DNA from: Homarus americanus
Taxonomy: Eukaryota; Arthropoda; Malacostraca; Decapoda; Nephropidae
DNA length: 64,000 nt
Assembly (NCBI RefSeq): GCF_018991925.1
Contig: NW_024756914.1
Location: 5,637,329 to 5,701,328 of the forward strand
Reading direction: 5' to 3'
The notes under the pieces were generated by a model. That model was not told where the DNA came from and made no database searches. It was given only the letters and a program-made list of their open reading frames with translations. The translations under genes and the position numbers were made by a program. Position 1 is the first letter of the stretch. Each line of letters begins with the position of its first letter. Below, in pieces: positions 1 through 11,100 of this stretch.

Positions 1-1287
1 TGGTGGTGGTGAGTGTTACAGGTGTGGGAGTAAGATGCTACAGGTGTGTGGTGGTGGTGAGTGTTACAGGTGTGGGAATAAGATGCTACAGATGTGTGGT
101 GGTGGTGGTGAGTGTTACAGGCGTGGGGTAAGATGCTACAGGTGTGTGGTAGTGGTGAGTGTTACGGGTGTGGGAGTAAGATGCTACGGTGTGAGGTGGT
201 GGTGAGTGCTACAGGTGTGGGGTAAGATGCTACAGGTGTGTGGTGGTGGTGAGTGTTACAGGTGTGGGAGTAAGATGCTACAGGTGTGTGGTAGTGGTGA
301 GTGTTACAGGTGTGGGAATAAGATGCTACAGGTGTGTGGGTGGTGGTGGAGTATTACAGGTGTGGGAGTAAGACGCTACAGGTGTGAGGTGGTGTTAAGT
401 GTTACAGGTGTGGGAGTACGATGCTACAGGTGTGTGGTGGTGGTGAATATTACAGGTGTGGGGAGTAGATGCTACAGGTGTGTGTGGTAGTGGTGAGTGT
501 TACAGGTGTGGGAGTAAGATGCTACGGGTGTGAGGTGATGTTAAGTGTTACAGGAGTGGGAGTAAGATGCTACAGGTGTGTGGTGGTGTTAAGTGTTACA
601 GGTGTGGGAGTAAGATGCTACAGGTGTGTGGTAGTGTGGTGAGTGTTACAGGTGTGGGAGTAAGATGCTACAGGTGTGAGGAGGTGTTAAGCATTACAGG
701 TGTGGGAGTAAGATGCTGCAGGTGTGTGGTGGTGGTGAGTGTTACAGGTGTGGGAGTAAGATGCTACAGGTGTGAGGTGGTGGTGAGTGTTACAGGTGTG
801 GGAGTAAGATGCTATAGGTGTGTGGTGGTGGTGGTGAGTGTTACAGGTGTGGGAGTAAGATGCTACAGGTGTGTGGTAGTGGTGAGTGTTACAGGTGTGG
901 GAGTAAGATGCTACAGGTGTGTGGTGGTGGTGAGTGTTACAGGTGTGGGAGTAAGATGCTATAGGTGTGTGGTGGTGGTGAGTGTTATAGGTGTGGGAGT
1001 AAGATGCTACAGGTGTGTGGTGGTGGTGAGTGTTATAGGTGTGGGAGTAAGATGCTACAGGTGTGTGGTGGTGGTGAGTGTTATAGGTGTGGGAGTAAGA
1101 TGCTACAGGTGTGTGGTGGTGGTGAGTGTTATAGGTGTGGGAGTAAGATGCTACAGGTGTGTGGTGGTGGTGAGTGTTACAGGTGTGGGAGTAAGATGCT
1201 ACAGGTGTGTGGTGGTGGTGAGTGTTACAGGTGTGGGAGTAAGATGCTACAGGTGTGTGGTGGTGGTAATTGTTGTACATTTGGTCA
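1..1287. repeat. 48-bp minisatellite array (intron of the NLR-like gene)
   Basis: About 26 tandem copies of a 48-bp GT-rich unit containing GTGGGAGTAAGATGCTACAG; the core recurs at 1001 and 1049, giving the period. Because 48 is divisible by three, every frame stays open, which creates long Cys/Val-rich pseudo-ORFs on plus and His/Thr-rich ones on minus; these are not genes. The same unit recurs at 4681-4922. On the minus strand the array begins about 65 bases after the 5' splice site of the 30-bp exon at 1334-1363. It runs off the left edge. Confidence 0.95.
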
Positions 1288-1404
1288 TGATGGCAGCATT
1301 ACTGGTAAAGTAGACCTGTGTAGCCTCACTCACCTCCGTCTCTGTTCGGCAGCTTCCTGCTCTCTGTAAAATAAAACATAAATTAGATGTCACATTAAAC
1401 AAAC
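1262..1404. repeat. Duplicated exon-plus-flank segment, copy 1
   Basis: About 143 bp near-identical to 4917-5060: end of the minisatellite, 5' intron flank, 30-bp exon and 3' flank ending at ATTAAACAAACAA. The two copies are separated by a Penelope-like element and a second block of the minisatellite. The duplication unit was therefore minisatellite plus exon, and the mobile element entered between the copies. Confidence 0.9.
1334..1363 (-). CDS. NLR-like gene exon 8: 30-bp micro-exon
   Basis: On minus, TTTTACAG precedes the exon and GTGAGTGAGG follows it. The 30 bp are phase 2-2 (1 nt, nine codons, 2 nt) and encode EQEAAEQRR, with an Arg codon rebuilt at the upstream junction. It is identical to exon 7 at 4990-5019 and shares its flanks, so it is a recent tandem duplicate. 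The intron behind it runs directly into the 48-bp minisatellite. As this is the last exon in the window, further copies or the terminal exon should lie to the left. Confidence 0.6.
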
Positions 1405-4400
1405 AACTGAATTTAAAGGGACTGAGATAAGAGAAGCTTTTATACACTGGATGACCTCACATAACATCAGGTCAATAACATAGGACTCACTAATCCACAC
1501 ACCTCGTCTACGGCATGTTATGGTAATTAAGGACAGTCGAACCTTGAATGTAAATGGAAGTGTTTACTGCATTCCATGTAGCAATTCTAATGGAAATTAT
1601 GTAGGTTTGACTGGGAAAGCATTACAACTTAGTATGAAACAAAAGAGAGGACTCAAATCACGACTAACTTAAATGTCTACTATGGAAATAGTTTAAGTAT
1701 GACTAATAAAATGGTTGAAATCAGGTCGTTGGTACGTACTGAAAAAATCGGTATAATAGCATTCACAGAAACATGGATAATCTTAGACTCACGTGAGTTA
1801 CCTGTCGAATACCAAATTGCAAGTTACAAATTATTCCATACCGATGGGCAGATTAGGAAAGGAAGCGTGTAGCAATCTATTTAAGGGATAATCTGAAATG
1901 TGAAATAAATAAGGAAATAAAAACTGAACTTAATACAGAAACAATTTGGATAGAATTAACCGATTGTAGGGAAAATTTTATCTCGATAGAGTTAATGAGC
2001 AACTATTTGTGATGAATTGTGTCGGGCATCAAGACAGAGCAAAATCTGTATATTAGGCGACTTTAACTTTAGTCATAATAGATTGGACCGACCTTACGGG
2101 TAACTCAGAATCAGAGGATTTATTTATTTAATTTATTTTTTAAATAGTTCAGGATTGTTTCCTAAGTCAACATATAGCCGAACCCACCCAGGGTAATAAT
2201 ATACTCAATTTAGTTCTGTCGAACAAAAAAACCTCATTAGTAATGTCGAGGTAAGGAACAAACAAGCTAACAGCGATCACAAAGAAGTGAGATTCAAAGT
2301 AAAACTTAATGTCAGTCAAAAGGAAAATGCCATTTAGGTCCCAGAGTCTAGAAGGGCAAACTTTGATAGGTTGAAAAGGCAAGATTGGAAGATACCGGGA
2401 AGCTACCAGATAACGTTGGAGAAATTAACAATAATCTGAACAGACACTTTTCAACATTTTTCACCACCGAAAGTTTTAACATAATAACCGAGGCACCGAC
2501 TTTATAGAGAGATATTGAAGAAAATAGATTAAGCGAGATAGTAGTGACCAGTAACGATGGTAATAAACCAATAGCCAACTAAAGACTAATAAGTCACCAG
2601 GTTCAGATTAGATATTTGCCAGAGTATTAAAGAAATGTAAGGAAGAGCTCAGTATGCCCTTAGCAAACTTGTTTAACACGTCATTAAAAACGGGTGTCAT
2701 ACCAGAATCCTGGAGGACAGCGAGCGAATGTGATACCGGTTTTCAAGAAGGGAGATAGATCACTATCCTCTAACTATCGTCCTATCAGTTTAATATCAAT
2801 TGTAGGCAAGTTGCTAGAAGCAGTAATTTCAAATTCTATTTGAAATCACCTAGAGAGGCACGGGTTGATCAATGATTCCCAACATGGCCTCACAAGTGGG
2901 CGTTCATGTCTGACAAATGTATTTACATTCTTTTCAACTGTTTTAAAATCAGTGGATGATGGGCAAGATTATGATGTGGTATACCTCGACTTTAGCAAAG
3001 CCTTCGACAAAGTCCCCCACGAGTGACTAATACGAAATGTGGAGGCTCATGGCATTGGAGAAAATATTTTAAAATGGATTAGGGCGTGGTTTCTGGACAA
3101 AAAAACAAAACAACGTGTTAGCATTTACGGCACTAAATCCGATTGGGGTAACGTCATTAGTGGAGTGCCCCAAGACTCAGTACTTGGACCATTACTATTT
3201 ATTATACAGTACAGTATACATAAACGATATAGATATAGGCATAGACAGCAACGTATGAAAATTTGCTGATGACAATAAAATAGTGCGTGCAATTAAATCT
3301 GACGAAGACTCCGTCAAACTATAGGAAGAGCTAAAAAAAATCACATGGTTTGAAAAATGGCAGATGAAATTGAATGTAAATAGAGAAACCAGATACCAGA
3401 TGAACGACGTTGTTATACAGAAATCCGACTGTGAGAAAGACTTATGAGTAATGATCAGTAGGATTCTTAAACCAAGACAACAATGTGTATTTGCTTGAAA
3501 CAAGGCTAACAAAGTACTTGGGTTCATACAAAGGAGTGTTAGTTACAAGACTAGCGAGGTTATCCTAAAACAATATCTTGCGCTTGTGAGACCTCACTTG
3601 GATTACACTGTTCAGTTCTGGTCACCTTACTACAGAATGGATATAGGATCCCTAGAAAGAATTCAGAGGAGAATGACAAGACTAATTCCGGACATTAGGA
3701 ACCTTGAGTACACAGAGATGATAAAGCATCTTAATTTGCACTCCCTCGAGAGACGTAGAGTGAGAGGCGATATGATTGAGGTGTATAAATGGAAGTCAGA
3801 GCTGAACGAAGGTTCTCAAACTATCCAACTAAGAGCGAACTCGAAGCAATGGTTTTAAATTAGACAAATCTAGATTTAGGCGCGAGATAAGTAAACATTT
3901 GTTTGGAGATAGAGTAGTGGATGAGTGGAACAAGTTACCAAACGTCATCACTAACTCGAATACGCTGGATATTTTCAAACATAGGTTTGACGGGTATATG
4001 AGCGATAGGGGTTGGGTGTAAACAGAACTGCCCAGCATGGGTCAATAGCCCCATTGCAGTTTCCTCCATTTTTATGTTCTCATGTTCTTATGTTAACACA
4101 AGTATAATATTCGAACAACATCTGAAAACAGTACAGTTTTCGTTCATATTGGAAAAAATAATCATAGTATGGATTGAAAAACGGTATAATGTAAATGTGT
4201 TCAAATCAAAATGTGTCACGGAAAGACTTCTGGTTGAAGCAATTTTAATCAGGGAAATGAATTTTATAACCGTTAGAGATGGTCAGTACAAAACTGATAA
4301 TAATTGTTCCCTAAATTTATTTGTCAGTGGCCCAAGGTTAAAAATGCTTTGAAACCATTTGAGGTGGATACAGGTTAGATGCTTATTGGGCCTCATGTTT

Positions 4401-5092
4401 TTGACCTGACCTGTTGCTATGTCACCCATTTTTCATAATCTCTTCATTCATTTGCAGTGGAGGTAGTGTGTGGATTAGTTGATCTCATATTATTGATCTG
4501 ACCTGATGTTATATAAGGTCACCCATTGTATATACAGCTGTAAGCCTCTTTCAGTCCCTGTAAATTCAGTTGCCTCTGAAGATGTCTTGAATAAAGATGA
4601 AAGCTATGGTGCTCCAATGCTTCCCTTTTCCCGTGTGATTTTATCAAGTTTTATCTTATACAGTTTTATCACACCCTAATTGTTACAGGTGTGGGAGTAA
4701 GATGCTACAGGTGTGTGATGGTGGTGGCGAGTGTTACAGGTGTGGGAGTAAGATGCTACAGGTGTGTGATGGTGGTGGTGAGTGTTATAGGTGTGGGAGT
4801 AAGATGCAACAGGTGTGTGGTGGTGGTGAGTGTTACAGGTGTGGGAGTAAGATGCTACAGGTGTGTGGTGGTGGTGAGTGTTACAGGTGTGGGAGTAAGA
4901 TGCTACAGGTGTGTGGTGGTGGTAATTGTTGTACATTTGGTCATGATGGCAGCATTACTGGTAAAGTAGACCTGTGTAGCCTCACTCACCTCCGTCTCTG
5001 TTCGGCAGCTTCCTGCTCTCTGTAAAATAAAACATAAATTAGATGTCACATTAAACAAACAATAAAAGCTGTATCAAGCATTATATGACCCT

Positions 5093-5130
<38 letters not shown>

Positions 5131-8100
5131 TAAGACTTACAAAGACTCACTCTTACCTCTGTATCCGTAAGGCAAAATCCGCTTCACTGCAATAAAAAAA
5201 CATAAATTAGATGTCACATTAAGGACACAATATAAACTTGTTCCTCTCAGTATGTGTGTTGCTGTCAGTGTGAATGTGTTGCTGTCAGTGTGTGTGTGTT
5301 GCTGTCAGTGTGAATGTGTTGCTGTCAGTGTGTGTATGTGTTGCTGTCAGTGTGTGTGTTGCTGTCAGTGTGTGTATGTGTTGCTGTCAGTGTGTGTATG
5401 TGTGTTGCTGTCAGTGTGAATGTGTTGCTGTCAGTGTGTGTATGTGTTGCTGTCAGTGTGTGTGTTGCTGTCAGTGTGTGTGTGTTGCTGTCAGTGTGAA
5501 TGTGTTGCTGTCAGTGTGTGTGTGTTGCTGTCAGTGTGAATGTGTTGCTGTCAGTGTGTGTGTGCTGTCAGTGTGAATGTGTTGCTGTCTGTGTGTATGT
5601 GTTGCTGTCAGTGTGTGTGTTGCTGTCAGTGTGAATGTGTGTCAGTGTGTGTGTTGCTGTCAGTGTGAATGTGTTGCTGTAAGGTGAATGTGTTGCTGTC
5701 AGTGTGTGTGTGTGTGTTGCTGTCAGTGTGTGTGTTGCTGTCAGTGTGAATGTGTTGCTGTCAGCGTGTGTGTGTAAGTGTGAATGTGTTGCTGTCAGTG
5801 TGTGTGTTGCTGTCAGTGTGTGTGTGTTGCTGTCAGTGTTTGTGTTGCTGTCAGTGTGTGTGTGTTGCTGTCAGTGTGTGTGTGTTGCTGTCAGTGTGTG
5901 TGTGTGTGTTGCTGTCAGTGTGTATGTGTTGCAGCCATTGTGTGTTCGTTGCTGTCAGTGTGCACTCGATAAGGACGTGCCCCTAAGTGCTCGTGTTATG
6001 AAGAGGCAGGACGGTGTGGTGCCAGGAGAGAAAAGGGCAGTTGTTCAGACCCTGCCCAGTGGTAAGATCGTGGTAGTTGGGGACAGCCAGGTGAGGTTTT
6101 TAGATAGGACTTTTTGTGCAAGAGATAGGAAACGTAGGACTAGAGTGTGGTTTTCTGGGGCTGGGATTGGGCATGTAGTTGAGTGGATAGACAAGGTTTT
6201 ATCAGGGGAGGGTACCATGCCAGCAGTGTGTCTTAGTGTAAGAGGTAACGACATAGGAAAGGTTAGGAGTGAGGAACTTTTCAAGAGGTATAGGGAGGCG
6301 CTAGGGGAAGTTAGAGATAGGGGAAGGATCCCGATAGTATGTGGTGTCTTGCCTAGAAGAGGAGTTGGTGGTGAATGGCTGTCAAGGGCAGTTAGTGTCA
6401 ACGGCCGTCTTGACAGATATTGCAAGTCAATGTCAGTCCCATTCATTGACAACTGGGACAACTTCTACGGCAGAAGGGACCTTTATGCTAGGGATGGGGT
6501 GCATCTGTCTAGGGATGGGGTGGCAACCCTGGCTGGCTCTCTCGAGAGGAAAGTCTTTAAACTGCAAGAGGAACATATGAACACGGGGGTTGAGGAGACT
6601 GCGGTGGGAGCGGGTAAACAAAGTGAAAGATTACAGGGAAATAGTGCTAGGAATGATGACAAAACTAAATTAGGCAGGAAGTTAAAACCTAAACGCAACA
6701 AAGAGAGGACTCATAACACGATTAACTTAAATGTCTACTACGCAAACAGTAGAAGTATGAGAAACAAAATGGATGAAATCAGGGCGTTGGTATGTACAGA
6801 AAAAATCGATATAATAGCATTCACCGAAACATGGATAAACCTAGACTCACGTGAGTTACCTGTCGAATACCAAATTGCAGGTTACAGGTTATTCCATACT
6901 GATAGGCAGATTAGAAAGGGGCGGAGTAGCAATCTATGTCAGGGATAATCTGAAGTGTGAAATAAATAAGGAAATAAAAACTGAGTGGAATACAGAAACA
7001 ATTTGGATAGAATTAATCGATGGTAGGGAAAAATAAATCACAGGAGTAATATATAGACCTTCTAATCTTGATAGAGTTAATGAGCGACTTATTTGGGATG
7101 AAATGCGCAGGGCTTCCATATATAACAAAGTCTGTATAGTAGGCGACTTTAACTTTAGCCAAATAGATTGGATCGACCTTACAGGTAGCTCAGAATCAGA
7201 GGATTTTCTTGAAACAGTTCAGGACTGTTTTCTAAGTCAAAATATAACCGAACCCACCCGGGGTAATAATATACTCGATTTAGTTCTGTCAAATAGAGAA
7301 AACCTCATTAGTAATGTCGAGGTAGGGAACGAACTTGCTAACAGCGATCACAAAGAAATAAGATTCCAGTTAGAATTTCAGGGCAGCCGCAAGAAATATT
7401 CCACTAAAGTCTCAGATTTCAGAAGGGCAAACTTTGATAGTTTGAAGAGGCAGCTGAGAGAAGGGGTATCACGCTTGGGGGTGAATTACACGACCTCACA
7501 TGGGGTGTCCTCACACAGTGTACCCACAGAGGGCAACCTCACCTTACCTGGAGACGTGACGGTTGAGGATGACCTGATCACGAGATCTCAGGTTGACTAG
7601 TTCCACAACAATTTAAATAATGAGTTACTTAATACACAAAGGCAGAACATTCTATACAGAAAACTCAGATCAAACAACAATGACCCTAAATGGATAAATA
7701 ATTATTTAAAAAATATTTTTGGACAAAGGAAGGATATAGGTAGGCGAATAAATCGATGTGAAGTTTACCTCTGAGATTATTATCAGGTATTGGCCAGTAG
7801 GGTTAAGACCGAGATAAGAAAAGCAAAGAGGAATAATGAACTAAAGGTAGCAAAGGAGGCGAAGTCAAACCCCAAGGGATTCTTTCAAATGTATCAAACT
7901 AAAACGCGAGAAAAGATTGGACCAATACAGTCAGATACCGTCGAGCTAACTGATAACGACGGAGAAATGAGCAATAATCTGAATAAATATTTTTCAACAG
8001 TTTTCACCACCGAAAATATAAACATGATACCCGAGGCACCGACTCTATACAGAGATGGTGAAGAAAATAAATTAAGCGAGATAGTAGTGACTAGTAATGA

Positions 8101-11100
8101 TGTTAGTAATCAAATAGGCAAACTAAAGCCGAATAAGTCACCAGGTCCCGATGAGATATTTGCCAGAGTATTTACATAAGAACATAAGAATGGAGGAAAC
8201 TGCAGCGGGCCTATTGGCCCATACTGGGCAGTCCCATTTACACCCAACCCCTATTGCTCATATAAACATCCAACCTATGTTTGAAGCTATCCAGCATATT
8301 CGAGTTAATTATGATATTTGGTAATTTGTTCATCCACTACTCCGTTTCCAAACCAGTGTTTACCTATTTCTCTCCTAAATCTAAATTTGTCTAATTTAAA
8401 ACCATTGTTACGAGTTCGCTCCTAGTTGGATAGTTTGAGTACCTTTGTAATGTCCCCTTTGTTTAGCCCTGACTTCCATTTATACACCTTTATCATGTCG
8501 CCCCTCGCTCTATGTCTCTCGAGGGAGTGCAAATTAAGATGCTTTAACCTGTCTCTGTACTCAAGGTTCCTAATGCCCGGGATTAGTCTTGTCATTCTCC
8601 TCTGGGTTCTTTCCAAGGATTCTATATCCATTCTGTAATGCGGTGACCAGAACTGAACTGCGTAATCCAGGTGAGGTCTCACAAGCGCAAGATAGATGAC
8701 CTCGCTAGTCTTGTAACTAACACTCCTTTGTATGAACCCAAGTACTTTATTAGCCTTGTTACGAACAAAAACACATTGTTTACTTGGCTTAAGATTCCTA
8801 CTTATCATTATTCCTAAATCTCTCTCGCAGTCGGATTTCACAATGGCATCGTTGTTCATCTGGTAACTGGTTTCCCTGTTTACATCTCCTATACTGAGTA
8901 CTTTACATTTGTCCACATTGAATTTCATCTGCCATTTTTCAGATCATTCGAAAAATTTGTTTAGATCTTCCTGTAGTCTTACGGAGTCCTCGTCAGATTT
9001 AATTACACGTCCTATTTTAGTGTCATCAACAAATTTACTTATGTTGCTGTCTATCCCGATATCTATGTCGTTTATGTATATAATAAATAATAATGGTGCA
9101 AGTACTGAGCCTTGGGGAACTCAACTAGTGACGTTGCTCCAATGGGATTTAGTGCCGTTAATGCCCACTCGCTGTTTCCTGTCCTGTAACCACGCCCTAA
9201 ACCATTTCAGAATGTTACCTTTAATGCCATGTGCTTCTACCTTTCTTATGAGTATTTCGTGGGGGACTCTGTCATACTTTGCTACGTCGAGATACAGTAA
9301 AACCTCGATTAACCGACCACATATGGGGGGAAGGGGCCGACGGATAATCTGAAAGTCGGTTAATCGAGGGTCGGTTAATCGAGGTTTTACTGTATACCAC
9401 ATCATAATTGTGCCCCTCGTCCGCCGATTCGAAACCTGATGAAAAGAATGTTAATAGATTAGTAAGACATGAACGCCCGCTTGTGAAACCATGTTGGGAA
9501 TCATTGATGAAATTGTGCTTCTCCAGGTGATTTGGAATAGAGTTTGAAATAATTTTTCCAGAAATTTGCCTACAACTGATGTTAGACTGATTGGACGGTA
9601 GTTAGAGGATGGTGATCTATTTCCCTTCTTGAAAATCGGTATTACATTCGCTATCCTCCAGGATTCTGGTACTACACCTGTTTTTAAGGACATGTTAAAC
9701 AACTTTGCTAAGGGCATACTTAGCTCTTCCTTACATTCCTTTAATACTCTGGCAAATATCTCATCGGGACCAGGTGACTTATTAGGCTTTAGTTTGTCTA
9801 TTTGCTTACTAACATCGTTACTAGTCACTACTATCTCGCTTAATTTGTTTTCTTCTCTATCTCTGAATAGAGCCGGTGCCTCGGGTATCATGTTTAAATT
9901 TTCGGTGGTGAAAACTGTTGAAAAATATTTATTCAGATTATTGCTCATTTCTCCAACATTATCAGTTAGCTCGCCGGTATCTGACTGTATTGGCCCAATC
10001 TTTTCTCGTGTTTTAGTTTGATACATTTGATAGAATCCTTTGGGGTTTGTCTTCGCCTCCTTTGCTATCCTCAGCTCATTATACCTCTTTGCTTTCCTTA
10101 TCTCGGTCTTAACCCTACCGGCCAATACCTTATAATAATCCCGGAGGTAAATTTCATCACGATTTATCCTCCTACCCATAGCCTTCCTTTGACCAATAAT
10201 GTTCTTTAAGTAATATTTTATCAATTTAGGGTCATTGTTGTTTGATCTGAGTTTTTTGTATGGTATGTTCTGCCTTTGTGCATTAAGTAACTCATTATTT
10301 AAATTGTCGTGGAACTCGGCAACCTCAGATCTCGTTATGAGGTCGGTTTCAACCGTCAGGTCTGTACTCAGTTCTAACTACAGGAGCGAACACAAACACC
10401 TATAGAGTTTTGTAGATTCTATTTGTTGGATTGTACAGAGGAGCGTGAACCAAGACGGCGGTTCCCTACACTCTCTATGGGTTAACTCACTTCTCTCTAT
10501 GGGTCACCTGACCTCTCAGGCGACATGTGGCAAGTGGTACATTAGCAGCTTCCAGATGTCGTGAGGCACATTATCTAAGCGTTTGGTGACATGAAAAATA
10601 CATTGCCACACGCTGCTAGCTAAATAAGTAATGTATATAAATGGAGTACATACATAGTATACATACAACATAAATAATATACATACAGCATACATAATAT
10701 ACATATACATACAAGGTCCATGTAGTTCACCTCCAAGCGTGATGCCCCTTCTCTCAACTGCCTCTTCAAACTATCAAAGTTTGCCCTTCTGAAATCTGGG
10801 ACTTTTGTGGAATTTTCCTTACGGCTGCCCTGAAAATCTAACTGGAATCTAATTTCTTTGTGATCGCTGTTTACATTAAGGGAATGTAAGGAAGAGCTTA
10901 GTATGCCCTTAGCAAAGTTGTTTAACATGTCCTTAAAAACAGGTGTAGTACCAGAATCCTGGAGGATACCGAATGTAATACCGATTTTCAAGAAGGGAGA
11001 TAATCCCCATCCTCTAACTACCGTCCAATCAGTCTAACATCAGTTGTAGGCAAATTTCTGGAAGCAATTATTTCAAACTCTATTCCAAATCACCTGGAGA

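Larger units (their letters stand above)
5960..8172 (+). mobile_element. CR1-like LINE family 1, host copy B (5' part)
   Basis: 5' part of an element whose 3' part lies at 10877-12345; the two halves are continuous in the reverse transcriptase reading (FARV | KECKEEL in relatives). It contains an esterase domain, APE endonuclease and the start of the reverse transcriptase. The break is filled by an antisense copy of the same family (8173-10876). Both junctions read TTTACAT. Confidence 0.82.
8173..10876 (-). mobile_element. CR1-like LINE family 1, inserted antisense copy C
   Basis: Minus-strand element with its 3' end (CTTATGTTCTTATGT on minus) at about 8175. The reverse transcriptase is readable at 8422-8928 (MKFNVDKCKVLSIG to MTRLIPGIRNLEYRDRLKHL) and 9451-10224 (linker, SPGPDEIFARVLKE, NYRPISLT). 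The 5' end reads endonuclease at 10722-10873. It carries a pogo-like MITE (9295-9392) and an unexplained stretch (10365-10721). It splits copy B. Confidence 0.83.

Noticed and set aside
206..1369. Long Cys/Val-rich plus ORFs and His/Thr-rich minus ORF
   Set aside because: They are translations of a 48-bp minisatellite whose period keeps all frames open; no start context or domain. Same reasoning for 4676-5025, 5274-5986, 14682-15344 and 18774-18962.
6045..6701. Minus-strand frames opposite the esterase
   Set aside because: Antisense shadows; the plus frame holds catalytic motifs.
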